DNA of 64,000 nucleotides from Cyclaneusma minus (GCA_037179335.1 JAKZHN010000012.1:930001-994000), one strand, 5' to 3'. Positions 11,985 to 22,602 are shown, numbered from the stretch's first letter. Made by a program: numbers and translations. The notes: generated by a model not told the origin, from the sequence alone.

Positions 11985-12265
11985 ATATATGATGCTACAC
12001 GTGCAATAAAACAGGAGTCCACCCTGAATACGGTTCTATACCCTTCAAAGCTGGCGCAAACGGAGCGCGCTGCGCGGACAAACCCAACTGCTAACTGCAA
12101 TCCCAGCCCCCGCGCGGATTCGTCGACGTAGAACAAAACAGAAACTGAAGTGATTACCCCCTAATTCCTAAATACGGTCCCAGACCCATCAGCACTGGCG
12201 CAAGCGCTGCGCGGCGCCCGAATTCGTCGACGTGCAACAAAAAAAGACATGCTAGCGAAAAGCCG
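11985..12265 (-). repeat. type 1 repeat, two tandem units
   Basis: Two tandem, diverged units of roughly 130-150 bases, each ending in a variant of tcgacgtgcaacaaaa after a stretch rich in gcgc. The same units occur in the opposite orientation at 51540-51960 and once more at 12715-12850. Confidence 0.7.
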
Positions 12266-12714
12266 CACTAAAGCTCGCTAGGTCGCTAGCTTGCAAAAAA
12301 CACTAAACATATATACGAGTCCCAGCCAATGGGAACCCTGGGTGAGGACTCGGCGCTGTTTTGTTGCACGTCGATAAAAATATATATCGCACACCAATAT
12401 GTGTCATTTTTTCCGGAGATTATGGTAGGAATGGTTTCATGGCTATAGCGAGCTTGTGGAAAGTAAAGTGCATCAGGAACCAAGTTGGGTCTTTTGGGAT
12501 TGGCCTCGGAACGTAGCCCGTTGCCTTAGTCTTACGATGCTCTGTCACAGCTTCGAAGGAACAAGATAGGTGGATTAGAACTTTTTGGGATAGGGGGAAG
12601 GTGTGGTAAAATGAGGGGAAGAGATTAGGCACATTTGACGACGTGATGCAAATATTGCAAATATCGGCCTGTCAAGTGGAAGAAACTTATTAGCGACTAC
12701 TCTGACCTTGGTAT
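12266..12714. other. spacer inside the repeat block
   Basis: 450 bases between two groups of type 1 repeats. No gene or clear repeat unit is visible. Confidence 0.35.
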
Positions 12715-12850
12715 GAGGCACATCAGCACTGGTAGGTACATGTAGTTTCTGGGATTAAGGACCTACCCGGGATGGCGCAAAGACCTGGCGGCGCTGCGCA
12801 AACCTCGAAGTGCAACAAAATAGGAGTCAAAGTCATTACCCCTGAACCGA
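12715..12850 (-). repeat. type 1 repeat, third copy
   Basis: Read on the minus strand it shows the order gactttgactcct, then a g/t-rich core ttttgttgcac, then tgcgca-rich DNA and a gtagg box. This is the same order as the units at 51.6-51.9 kb. Confidence 0.6.
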
Positions 12851-13684
12851 TGGCCACCAGGCTGACCATGCGTCTCGGAGAAGTTAAGAACCCTCGACCA
12901 AGGCCTTGCACCTGGAAAATTGGCAAATGGCCATCAGTCGATATGCAACGGAAATGGGTGGGCTCTCTTCTGAGTGGTTGACTGCCTGAAACCAGGTCAC
13001 TTTGTCGCAGGTCGATAGCTTCACGTCCGGACACCAGCTCTATATCCGGATGCCAGCTTCACGCCCGGACGGGCAGTCGATGTGCAACAAAACTTGGGAG
13101 CGACCGTGTGAGTGGCTAGCCGCCTGGAACCCAGTCACTTTTGTTGCAAGTCTATAGCTTCACGTCCGAGTCCCATTCCACCCAGCCGGTCCGCGGGGCG
13201 CTTCTTCACGTCCGGATATCCAGTCGATGCGCAATAAAAAGAAGTGAGCTCTCTTCCAATCAGCTGACTGCCTATATCAGGTCTTTTTATTTTGTAGGTC
13301 GACAGATTCACGTTCAAAACCCAGCTTCATACCCGGATCCCAGCTCCATGTCCGGATCTCAGCTTCACGTCCGGACAAGTAGTAGATGTGCAACAGAAAC
13401 GGGTGAGCTCTCTTCTAATTGGCTGGCCTCTTGGAACCAGGTCAGTTTTGTTGCACGTCGATAGCGTCCGGATGCCAGCTTCAAGTCCGAACCCCAGCCG
13501 TCCTGGACGTCCAAAGGAGGGGCCCAGGTGTTGAACCTGTCGATGTGCAACAGATTACAACACTGTGCAACAGATTACAACCCTGCGAAAGCATCCGTCC
13601 GTGTAGCCTAAGGCACACTATATACATCTCAAATCTAGGTACACAACACTACCCCTATTCAAATCTGCTTTTCTAAAACAGTGA

Positions 13685-13745
13685 TTATACAAGCCGCTGC
13701 CTTCTAGACCCAGGCGTGTTACAAATCATTTTGTAGAGAAATTCA
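13685..13745 (-). repeat. dispersed repeat with TAACACGCCTG core
   Basis: On the minus strand this reads gtaacacgcctgggt, then ggcttgtataa about 20 bases later. A second copy at 13990-14045 points the other way, and a third lies at 23480-23540. Both copies here are preceded by a similar stretch with tctacaaaatg or tctacacattttg. Confidence 0.65.
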
Positions 13746-13989
13746 AGCTCTATAAAAATAAAATACTTTCAGGCCCAAACAAATTAATTTCAAATTCCAC
13801 TTTTTCCAGATTCACCATACGACGTGCAACAAAAATCTCGGAGGCTATGCGCGTAAGTTGGGTGATCTCTTCCCTTCCGCCTCTGAAACGACCCAAAAGT
13901 TTTGTAGCACATCAACATCCTCACCTCGGAAAAGCCGTTTTTGAAAACGTCTCTCTGTACCTAATACATAACACCGTTGAGTAGAGCGA

Positions 13990-14045
13990 GAAATTCTACA
14001 CATTTTGAGGTATAACACGCCTGTGTTTGGACGACAGGGGCTTGT
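13990..14045 (+). repeat. dispersed repeat with TAACACGCCTG core
   Basis: Reads gtataacacgcctgtgtttg, then ggggcttgta, matching the copies at 13685-13745 (inverted) and 23480-23540 (same strand). With its inverted partner it encloses a 250-base segment that includes a diverged 78-base module. Confidence 0.65.
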
Positions 14046-14400
14046 AGAATGCTGGTTCAAATACTGCTTAGCTATGAATTCTTTTCTAGCAGACTAGTCG
14101 GCGGGTGCGCGCTTAGGTCGACCACTGACCTCGAGGAATTTTGTTGCATGTCGACAGCTTCACATCCGGGTCCAAGCTCCACGTCCGGATCCCAGTTTCA
14201 CGTCCGGATCCCAGTTTCACGTCCGGATCCCAGTTTCACGTCCGGGGAGTCGTCGATGTGCAACAAAACTGGGAAGCGGCAATGTGGTTGGCTGACTGCC
14301 TGGAACAGGTCGGATTTGTTGCGCATCGCCAGCTTCACGGCCGAATCCCAACAGACCTTCCGGACACCCAGAAGTGCTCCGGGCGTCACGTCTGAACATT

Positions 14401-14779
14401 CGGACTACAGCCCTGCTATACTCAACTGCCGGTCTTGTCAAAACGCTTTCCTGAAGTCCCAAGCCCTGCACCTATGCGTGGAGCAGTAATTCGAACTCCA
14501 AACTGCAGCCAAAACGTCATCTCCTATTGCTTCTCTTTCCCAGATTCTCAGATGATCTCAAAAACAGATCTGCAGGTACCTTCAATCAGCATGTATTTGG
14601 TACAGAAATCACACTGCTTTTGTTTTACATTTATTTGCGTGTCGTCTTTTGGTCTCATCAATCCGGAAACGCCCTATACCCTGGTTTCCCCCTTTTCATA
14701 AACCCGCATTGGCATCGTTGGTAAGTTGCAGGGTCCACAATCATGCCAAGATCGACCATACGGAGTGGTCTGTTATCAC
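14401..14779. other. gene-free spacer
   Basis: Downstream of the dehydratase gene; no coding sequence or repeat recognised. Confidence 0.4.
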
Positions 14780-15713
14780 TTAGGACCAAGTCTCGTCCTT
14801 GGGCATGGGCGCGCTGGCGGCGCCCTTGAGGACCTTCGACCTCTGCTTCATCATGTGGGTGAACAAAATGTACGAACCTATTTGCCGTCAGCTCACTTTC
14901 TCGGCACCAAAACATCTCCTCGCGTTCATCTCCAGACTCCGGCAACCCACTTATGATCAAGTCACATCAATTGGGGGGGGAAACTCACCAGGAACATAAA
15001 CCGCCAACACCCCCACCAAATAGTATTTATACCACGGGCTCCAAATGCCCGCCGGACCCAACGCATCATAAACCAGCTTACACTCGCTGCTAATACCCAA
15101 CGGGTACAACACAAAGAATGTGTTGTATCGCAGCCATTGCAAAAAACCTGGCACGTATCCGGACAGCGATCCGACGAAGTAGCTGTAGCGAATGACTTCG
15201 GTGACGGACCAGGCGGTCAACATGGAAGAGTAGAAGGGCGAGGTGGCGAGGAAGGGGAAGTTGTTGACGATGCCCCAGACGAGGAGAAAGCGGGAGGCTA
15301 CTTGCATGGCGGTTGTGGAGATGGGGGCGCGTACGATGCCTGTGGGGTTGAATTGAATTAGCACGATATTCTTCAATTATTCCAGTAGAATATCAATCGT
15401 GGGACATATGTCGCACAAATCCACTTGCAATTGATCCCTCGGATTGCGCATAGGAGAACATAATCAAAGTATCGACTCTGCAAAACATACCAGTAGCAGC
15501 ATGCAAAACCTCCATAGCAGCCAGCGTCTGCGTCCACTTCGTATACTCGCCCACATTAGCATACGTATACGCAGCCCCCTGATTCTTCACAGTCCCCAGC
15601 GTCTTCATCAACACCACACTCCACAGGCCTGCCGACACAGCATTGTACAGAATCAAATAGCCCGTCTTGAGCGGACTGCTCTTCTTCGCAACCTTCTTCG
15701 ACGAGTCTGCCAT
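14780..15713 (-). CDS. PHS1: very-long-chain 3-hydroxyacyl-CoA dehydratase
   Basis: Third enzyme of microsomal very-long-chain fatty-acid elongation: it dehydrates 3-hydroxyacyl-CoA to trans-2-enoyl-CoA in the ER membrane, supplying sphingolipid acyl chains. Exons 15713-15491, 15339-14989 and 14877-14780 join in frame to 223 residues, the usual length. The first membrane segment has Y-L-I-L-Y-N-A-V-S-A. Family blocks follow: T-T-A-M-Q-V-A-S-R, then T-E-V-I-R-Y-S-Y-F. After these comes R-Y-N-T-F-F-V-L-Y-P-L-G-I-S-S-E, which carries the Tyr and Glu of the active site. The last exon gives Y-I-L-F-T-H-M-M-K-Q-R and a lysine-bearing tail. I chose M-A-D-S-S at 15713 by family length. The frame stays open to an ATG at 16040, which would add a 109-residue Pro/Ser-rich leader not typical of the family. 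Confidence 0.93.
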
Positions 15714-17210
15714 TTTTGTGATCTGTGGTAGAGGAGGCGCTGGGAGAAGCTGTGGAGGCTTGGGAGTAATTTGCTTTCGCACGACGCGTCGACGCTCGAT
15801 TTCTTGGTTGTCGAGGGTGTTGTAGAATGCGGCTAGGTTTTGGACGCGAGGCCGCGGGGCACTGGAGCTAGATGAGGGACTGGGAGAGCTGGGAGGACTG
15901 GGCGGCCGTTCGAGTCTTCTGGCAGTGTGGAATTGGCAATTGACAGCAGCTTTATGTAGCACGGGTGAGAGTGGTGGTGAAGGAGGCCGGCTGACTGGAT
16001 GAGGTGAGAAGGTGAGGTTGGGGAGCGTTGAGGCTGTCATTAAAGCTGACTGTCAGTGTCACTTGTCGTCATTGACGCTGAGTGGGCCATCTGTGGCTGA
16101 GGAACATTGAATATGATCGATGTGATCAGGTCTTTGAATTGTATTGGAAGAACTGGGGTAAAGACGCCCGTTAAGCATATTGCGAGCGATCTAGATCGCC
16201 TTTCTTTTGCCAGATGCAGCTATTTGCGATATTGGGAGCTGTTGAATCCGTTACCTCTCCAGTCTTCGGCCGGTCACACAAGGAATGTTACCACGACATG
16301 GAGCGGCTGTTAGTAAGTGGCGACGACACTTCGCTGTTACAGTGATGATATTGAATGGTAACATGAAGAAAGCAGAAGTTATAAGTACGGTGATGAACTT
16401 GGGGTTTTGACATACAATTCCCTATATCCTCTTTTTATAGCATAAGATCTGGTTGACACTGTCACAAAAGCTAAATGACCTGAGTATGTTGAACCTCTCG
16501 CCAGCCTTAGGATCAGCGTGCACGGGCCACATGATTGAATGTCACATGTTCTGCACGGATCGGCGTCACTTTCGGGCCAAACCTCGCGAACGGAGTACCC
16601 TCCGTTCTCCCCAGACTCCCCTTTTTCTTGTCGTTTACATGAAACTCGCCGCGATTCATTCGGTGTTCTCGTTTCTCCAACTGCCCTATGTCAGGCTACC
16701 AGATACCTATCTCAGCAATGGCTGAAATGACATTCAACACGCCGAAGGGCGTTGTCAGTTCTCAGAGCCTGTTCTGCAAAGTACATCAGGGGTACAGTCA
16801 GCCTGCCGCCCACCAGCTTCACATCCAGGCCCAAGCCAGGCTAACGTAAGCATCTGCTCCTGCGGTGCGAATGTGATACGACGCCTGTGGAGAACATGGT
16901 GGGCCCGGGGAAACAACTGTCGCCGAGAGGGCACGATATGGGGGGTGCCGCATGTGAGTTGTTCAATCGAGGGAGCCTCTTTCTCTTTCTCTTCATCATC
17001 CATATCATAGCTCTCTGATATGCTGTTTTTCGTTGCACTCGAATTCTTTGGAAGCACTCGCATGCATATCACATCCTTGGCTGCTGAGCACGATCGAATG
17101 AGATTGACTTGGCTGCTGTGATACCCCGGTCGCTGCTTATCTGAGCCTTGGATCTTGTCGAAGACTTTCACCACTTCTCTCCTTTCTGTTGTTCTTCGAG
17201 TTGCTGGCTG
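15714..17210. other. divergent upstream region of PHS1 and the 2EXR gene
   Basis: Up to 16040 it holds the in-frame 5' extension of PHS1; from 16041 to 17210 no gene is recognised. The minus-strand frame at 17369-16755 shows no family features. Confidence 0.45.
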
Positions 17211-19001
17211 ATGGCAAGTTCGCTTTTGGGAAAGAGGAATTTCAATATCGAGGAGCAGGCATCTTTTTATCAGGAAGAGCGCAACGCGGCATACACAAGA
17301 GACAACATGACCGCCTCTATCCCCGCTGTCACGAGGGACAATACCGACTTCACGGCACCCCCCAACCAAGACCCCATTATTTCAGCCATGAAGGCTCGAC
17401 GTCGCGATGCTGCTCGGCGTCCATCACCACCATCAACAGTGCCAACTGCATCAAACAGCACAGCCACCATGTCGTTTTCCTCAGATCCACGGGCCTGCTC
17501 CCTAGCATCAAGTATTACCCCAGATCTGGGAAATCTGGGGTCCACCTCCACAACTACCCCACTTGACAGTCTGGCCTCCCTATTCGTCCCCGCCGCTAGC
17601 TCGGACTTCTCGACATATGACGGCTATCCTACACCTGATATGAGTCCCGACCTCAGGTCAGTATCCACGGGCTCGAGGTTAGATGGGCTGAATGCCCTCT
17701 TCGTCCCTGACTCTATACCATTCTCACCGCCCGCTTCGATGTCCACACCAAGCATCGCCTCCACGCCGAGCATCAGCCCTCCGCTCGAAGACGCCGTCAC
17801 CACCCCATCTACTTCCGAAGCTGGTCTGATATCTCCATTCATCCCCAACACCCTATCAACCACATCACTCACTCCTTCGACCGAAAGATTTCACATCACC
17901 GAAAAGTCCCCCATACCGAGTCCCGACCCCCTTCCAAAAGCGGACTCCAACGACCGTCCGACCTCGCCCCAGAATTCTCATTTACAGCCTTCACAAACGT
18001 CACAGCCTTCACAAGCTTCACAACCTCCAGCCGCACCGCAAACATTCACACTCTTCCCCTCCCTCCCCCCCGAACTCCGCCACCGCATCTGGACCCTCTC
18101 CCTCCCCTCTCCCCGCATCGTCGAAATCCGCTCCTACCCCCGAACCTCGCTCTCCCGCCCACTCCGCCCCGGCTCCATCTTCCTGCTCCCCCGCGTCCCC
18201 CTCCCCCCCAACTCCAACCTGCCCTACAACCGCGAATCGCGCGCTGTGTTTCTCTCAGCCTACACCCTAGCTTTTGGATCACCTAGTTGTCCATCCCGCG
18301 TTTGGTTTGACTTCAAGCGCGACACGCTGCACATTAATTCACACAAGGGCCGTTTGCGTAGTGGTATGGGCCCACGCACGGAAGAAAAACGCATGGTGCG
18401 GGATGGGAAGGATGAGCATGGTGTGCGGAAGAGAGGAGAAGGCAGTCAAGGAAATGGGAGTGGAGAGGGCAGTGGGGGAAGCGGAGAGGAGAATTTTGAA
18501 GTCTGGAATCATTTGGAGAGAGTGAGGAGTTTGAGCGTGGCGCTGCATTTGTGGGAAGAGATAAGAATGTATAAATTGAGGACTTTTGTGCCGGGGTGGG
18601 TGTTTTTGCCGCAGACGGCGCTGAGGGAGGTGGTCTTTACGGTGGAGTTGCCGTGTAGTGCGGTGGAGGGGATGGGGGAGATTGAGTTTGTTGAGTTGAG
18701 TGATGATGATGATGGTGCGGACGAAGTTGGAGTAGGGAAACAGGGGAAGGGGAAGGGGAAGGCGGTGGGGAGTAGGAGGGTTGTTTGGGGTAGTGAGGAA
18801 GGCGGGAATGGATGGGGTGAAGAGGGAGAGGGGGATGAGTGGGAGGAAACGGAGGAGATGAGTAGGGAGTATAAGAGGGATGTGGTGAGGAGGATGAGGG
18901 AGATGTGTGATTGGGCCAGGGAGGCGTATGAGAGGGATTATCCGGATATGCGGATTCCAGAGATGAAGTTTATGGCGTTGAGGAGGAAGCCGGCCTATTG
19001 A
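17211..19001 (+). CDS. 2EXR-domain protein
   Basis: Single-exon gene of 596 residues from ATG 17211 (M-A-S-S-L-L-G-K-R). The first half is a low-complexity Ser/Thr/Pro region with short repeats of the type L-D-(S/G)-L-x-x-L-F-V-P. From about residue 280 it has F-T-L-F-P-S-L-P-P-E-L-R-H-R-I-W, then S-P-R-I-V-E-I-R. This is the hallmark of the fungal 2EXR family, an F-box-like helical start followed by conserved E-x-R pairs. The rest of the domain (N-R-E-S-R-A-V-F-L-S-A-Y, F-D-F-K-R-D-T-L) follows. The C-terminal third is Glu/Gly-rich. The molecular role of 2EXR proteins is not established; they are expanded in many filamentous ascomycetes. No signal peptide or membrane segment is seen. Confidence 0.85.
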   Translation: MASSLLGKRNFNIEEQASFYQEERNAAYTRDNMTASIPAVTRDNTDFTAPPNQDPIISAMKARRRDAARRPSPPSTVPTASNSTATMSFSSDPRACSLASSITPDLGNLGSTSTTTPLDSLASLFVPAASSDFSTYDGYPTPDMSPDLRSVSTGSRLDGLNALFVPDSIPFSPPASMSTPSIASTPSISPPLEDAVTTPSTSEAGLISPFIPNTLSTTSLTPSTERFHITEKSPIPSPDPLPKADSNDRPTSPQNSHLQPSQTSQPSQASQPPAAPQTFTLFPSLPPELRHRIWTLSLPSPRIVEIRSYPRTSLSRPLRPGSIFLLPRVPLPPNSNLPYNRESRAVFLSAYTLAFGSPSCPSRVWFDFKRDTLHINSHKGRLRSGMGPRTEEKRMVRDGKDEHGVRKRGEGSQGNGSGEGSGGSGEENFEVWNHLERVRSLSVALHLWEEIRMYKLRTFVPGWVFLPQTALREVVFTVELPCSAVEGMGEIEFVELSDDDDGADEVGVGKQGKGKGKAVGSRRVVWGSEEGGNGWGEEGEGDEWEETEEMSREYKRDVVRRMREMCDWAREAYERDYPDMRIPEMKFMALRRKPAY

Positions 19002-19410
19002 TTTCTTTTGTTTTGAGCAACGCGAGGTGGGAATTTACAGTTTTCGTTTGGGTGCTGTTCGGGCGTTTTACGCAGCGTTCTCTGGCGCAGCTGATGGCGG
19101 TTTTCTCATGTTTTTTGCGGCTGAATTTTAATGGTTCGAGATACTGATACTCCCTAAAGCGCTCGGCTGGACATCACGGCTTGGAGGCTATGCAGCATGC
19201 TGCTTGATTTTCGTGTTATTCGTTGCTTCTGGATCTTGCTGAGGATTTTTGTTAGGACTTGAGGTGGATGGCAGGTAGGCAATGACAATGTTTGGTTCAA
19301 GTCGTCTCACTCGTTCTCGAAGCACGTATCGCATATTCCCAGACAGTCATCAAGTGGGTTGTATGGACGAGGTCTCTGCATTGTCGTGGTGACTAGGCTC
19401 TTCAGAAAGT
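19002..19410. other. convergent 3' spacer
   Basis: Spacer between the 2EXR gene and family member 1; no coding sequence seen. Confidence 0.4.
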
Positions 19411-20084
19411 TCAGACGTAGACTTGACCATTGAATCTGCCTCTGGGGGCATTCTTCAGCTGTTCCACAGTCTCACCAGGCTTGGTGCGGAACCTGGTCCT
19501 GGGCTTCCCGACATCATACTCCATCGGAGGGCCATTGCGCATGTCCAGCTCCGGAACCCTCGCCAACTTCTTGCTCCAGTAGTTACCCATTCTCAAGGCG
19601 GCTTGTTTGGTGGTGGGGCGCGACTATGGACACGAGGTGTTAGTCAATAGGGAATCTGGATAGGTAGTGGTGAACTTACCTGCTTGTGAGCACTCTCAAT
19701 CCACTCCTCAGCACTGCCCATCATAGCCACTCTGGGCGACTTCTTCCACTCAGAGTACAAGTCCAAAGTAAGCTCCTCCCAGAAAGCCACCATGGTAGGC
19801 CTGTCGATGATCATTCCAGGGTTCTTGTTATCCATGTCGACGCAGAAACGCAAGAATCGGACCATCCTGGTGACGAGAAAGAAATTGCCGGGGTAGACAG
19901 GAGCTTTGATGTTGGGGTATGGCGGAGCGGTGAAGAGCTTGGGGCGGTGGACGAGGTTGAAGGTTGGATTGGCGGCGGCGGTCTCGGTCCTGAACCTGGC
20001 TTTCTCCCTCTTGCTGAGTCGGTTCTTCTTCTTCTTGGTCGAGAACGAGGTTGCAACCTCTCTTCTGGCGTAGTGGGCGCCCAT
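19411..20084 (-). CDS. unrecognised repeat-associated protein family, member 1
   Basis: Two exons, 20084-19680 and 19623-19411, joined at a phase-0 intron (gtaagt to ccatag), give 205 residues. The basic N-terminus (K-K-K-K-N-R-L-S-K-R-E-K-A-R) is followed by P-P-Y-P-N-I-K-A-P, F-F-L-V-T-R-M-V-R-F-L-R-F-C and G-M-I-I-D-R-P-T-M-V-A-F-W. A tryptophan-bearing helix then ends K-Q at the splice site, and exon 2 has Y-W-S-K-K-L-A-R-V-P-E-L-D-M. The same order of motifs, with an intron at the same point, occurs at 39293-40049 and 59118-60017. I know of no named family with this pattern. The core is hydrophilic with no obvious catalytic triad, signal peptide or membrane segment. A tRNA-headed repeat starts about 250 bases upstream on the opposite strand. 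Confidence 0.7.
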
Positions 20085-20125
20085 CGTGGTGGGCTGCGCA
20101 GGTGAGGTTGTTGTGGGTGGGAAGA

Positions 20126-20145
20126 GGCTGCAGCTGAGCTGCGCC
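20126..20145. promoter_or_regulatory. shared 5' element, member 1
   Basis: Contains gctgcagc and gagctgcgcc 42-61 bases before the ATG, next to a tgggtggga box. It is a weaker version of the palindromic ctgcgcgcagc found before the other two family members. Confidence 0.4.
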
Positions 20146-20330
20146 TGTGGTTGGAACTGAGCTTAGAGTGTAGCGCGCCGGGCCGTGAGAATTCGCCGCC
20201 GAATGGAGTATGTCACTGTTCATTCAAGCGCTTCTCGTCGATCCATAGCCTGCCGCTGGGTGCTTTTCCTGTCGTCGGCTGCGCAGCTCATGCTCGGTTG
20301 TTTAGGGGAGCCGGAACTGGATGCTATAGA

Positions 20331-20600
20331 CAAGTTAGCGAGAAAAGTAATCAACAGGAACAAAACAGACCTTATGGTCTAATGGTAGAGGCAAAGCTGA
20401 GTTGATTTACTTGCTGTCCCGAAAAAGAGGAGAACCCCTGGGTTCGAGTCCATCTACTGACGAGTTCCTCTGGGGGGTTCCATTTTTTTTGTTTCTTTTT
20501 CTCTCTGCAATCACATGATCCAGTATTAAACATGCTTAATGCCACGTGAGTTATTTTCCTGATATTTGTTGCGCTCAGGCGATGGCTTTGGATTTCTTCG
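20331..20600 (+). repeat. tRNA-headed SINE-like element, copy 1
   Basis: Starts with unique DNA, then tggtctaatggtagaggc (a good pol III A box as found in tRNA D arms) at about 20373. The B box ggttcgagtcc follows at about 20440, then a run of nine T after 20484. The arms do not pair into a tRNA T stem, so it is not a functional tRNA. A second, diverged copy lies 360 bases on, and similarity continues past the T run to a tail with gatggctttggat. Confidence 0.6.
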
Positions 20601-20691
20601 CGCGTGGAAAGGGGTACATGGAGCTAAGTTGCCCCTGAAAAGATGCCTCAGCCCATTCCCAGTTATGCAGCAGAGCGAGAGTCGCATATAG

Positions 20692-21000
20692 AAAAGTTTA
20701 GCGAATCGAATATCTATTGGAAATACAGGCCTTATGGTCTAACGGTAGAGGCAGTGCTGAGTTTAATTACTTGCGGTGTTGAAAAGGAGGAGAACCCTCG
20801 GGTTCGAATCAATCTACTTCGGAGTTACTCTGGGGGATTTCCGGTTCTTTTTGCAATTTGTTTTTTTGCAACTTGTTTTTTCTTATTCTTTTTTCCTCTA
20901 TTTGGATTTTGGAGGTCGCCCGGCAACACCTGACTTTTCGAAACTGCCCCGATATTTCTTTTGTGTCCCATGTTTCAGGAGGTAGCTTTGGATATGATCA
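20692..21000 (+). repeat. tRNA-headed SINE-like element, copy 2
   Basis: Same order as copy 1: tttagcgaa lead, tggtctaacggtagaggc A box (about 20734), ggttcgaatc B box (about 20801), T-rich tract, tail with gtagctttggat. It differs from copy 1 at many positions and by small insertions, so the duplication is old. Confidence 0.6.
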
Positions 21001-21593
21001 GATTCTGACCTTCAGTTTGTGAGCTGCGCAGACAGAAGTCAACTATCTGTAGTTTCTGCAGAGAGAAATAGCTGATAGACAGTAGACACGGATTGAGCTC
21101 ACCAATTCCAGCCATCACACTTAGGGACATAATCACGAGGGAAAAGGCGAGATGGAAGGGGACCGCAAGTGTTCTTGGGGAGTATTGGGTCTTCAGGTTC
21201 AGAATGGGTCAGAGTCGAGAGTGACACAAAGTCACACCGCTCTGTTGAATATCGCATATTTCAATGGAGTAACTTTTATATTCTGAACCCAGAGAGGTAC
21301 ATGTATTGTCCTGAATCGCGCGCAGTCCTTGTTCTTGATGCGAACTGACCAATCGGCAGTTGACAGGGAAGAAACCCCACAGCAAACGCGTTACCCCAAA
21401 CTTCACGCGTTAATGGAAAGTGCAAACGTCAAAAGGGCAAAAGCTGGCTGAGGTTTACAAAAGCCCTGCCACTCCTTTCATCTATCAGCGTCCCTCCAGT
21501 CATCTCGATCTCCCGGCCAGACAACACACTTGCTATTCCACTCTCCCCATCGAAGTTCTGTACTCCTCTCCTCCCCAACCTAGGTACTCCACC
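21001..21593. other. spacer upstream of the MYND gene
   Basis: No gene seen; presumably contains the promoter and 5' leader of the MYND-finger gene. Confidence 0.4.
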
Positions 21594-22602
21594 ATGAGTA
21601 CGGCCCTCAAGAACGCCTGCCCAGTCTGCGACAAACGCGAGGGCCTGAAGCGATGTCAAGGCTGCCTGGTGGTCTCCTACTGCACCCGCGAGCACCAGAT
21701 CACCCACCGAGAGTCCCACAAGCGCGCATGCAACGCTGTGAAAAAGAGCAAGCAACAGACTGACCATGAAGAAGCAGAACTCCGCGCCGATCCGGAAACC
21801 GAAGACTTCTTCGAAGAAGAAGTCGGTCGCTTCTGGGGCGTTTTCGAAACCCGCAACTACATGCGAGCGCGCTACGGCTACGTCGAAGGCCTCCGCAAGA
21901 TCGACACTTTCGCGGCTGCCCAGGCAGCTGCTGACAATATCAGAGACATGTTGAGCCTGTGCCGTGGTGATAACATGGGCATCAGGGATCTCATGCCTGC
22001 TTTGTATCTGAGACTGGGCCAGGATCAGGAGTGCTATGATTTTGTGAAGTGGTGGTGTCAGGACCACGACGATTACGATTGGAGCGATCCGAGTCTGCCA
22101 TACCTTGATATACACGACGCCGACGTCTTCGAAGACGTTGATTTATTCGTCGACAGTTTTGGCGATGGCTGTCAAGTCTCTTCAATTGTGCTGATCAAGA
22201 TCCGTCTCTATCTCGATCTCAAATCGCTGCAAGGCGCCAGCATGATCCGCCGGCGGCATGCTTCCCACTGAATTGCTCGACAACATCCGAGGCCAGTTTC
22301 TCAGCAATGTGATTGCACACAACCCGCGAAGCCAAAGCATCATGAAGGGCGAGGGTTTGGGAGAATTAATGGCTTTGCTGAAGCCGCAGATCAAGAAGTT
22401 GTACGAGAAGGTGAAGAAGGACAACAAGTATTTCTGGCCCGCTGTGCTGAACCCGGGGCATCATTTGACCGCGCTTTCTGCGGGCTACTCGAGGGGTAGT
22501 GTGCAGGAGATGGAGCTTTGGCTGCAGTACTCTTATGCGGCGTGGAAGGAGACGCCGAGGGCGCTGGGTGTGCTGAAGAAGCTGGTGGATGGCACTTTCT
22601 GA
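21594..22602 (+). CDS. MYND zinc-finger protein, with frameshift
   Basis: ATG 21594 begins M-S-T-A-L-K-N-A and leads at once into a MYND finger: C-P-V-C, C-Q-G-C, Y-C, H-x-x-S-H-K-R-A-C over residues 9-46. Such fingers bind proline-rich partners. The following region (F-F-E-E-E-V-G-R-F-W, then L-M-P-A-L-Y-L-R-L-G-Q-D-Q-E-C-Y-D-F-V) matches a common fungal MYND-protein architecture of unknown function. The first frame stops at 22269. The conserved continuation L-P-T-E-L-L-D-N-I-R is in the next frame and runs to TGA at 22602. One extra base in the GC-rich stretch ccgccggcggc (about 22242-22252) accounts for the break; no intron fits. Either the gene is recently inactivated or the base is a sequence error. 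Repaired length would be about 335 residues. Confidence 0.75.

Larger units (their letters stand above)
12935..14400. repeat. compound satellite: 78-base inverted-repeat modules alternating with 19-base repeats
   Basis: At least five modules (about 12940-13018, 13080-13158, 13225-13308, 13385-13465, 14256-14332), plus a diverged one at 13827-13915, start with tgtgcaacaaaa and end with ttttgttgcacgtcga or variants. Each module is thus bounded by inverted repeats. The inside is conserved too (gtgagctctctt, then ggctgactgcctggaaccagg). Between modules lie short runs of a 19-base unit of the form cccagcttcacgtccggat; the clearest run is 14157-14250. Open frames across this block are by-products of the repeats. 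It has no terminal transposase and could be a tandemly amplified MITE or a satellite. Confidence 0.8.

Noticed and set aside
12935..14400. CRISPR-like array
   Set aside because: Units are direct and inverted satellites without unique spacers of fixed length, and the genome is eukaryotic.
16755..17369. Long minus-strand frame overlapping the 2EXR upstream region
   Set aside because: No recognised motif; lies in spacer and overlaps the start of a well-supported plus-strand gene.
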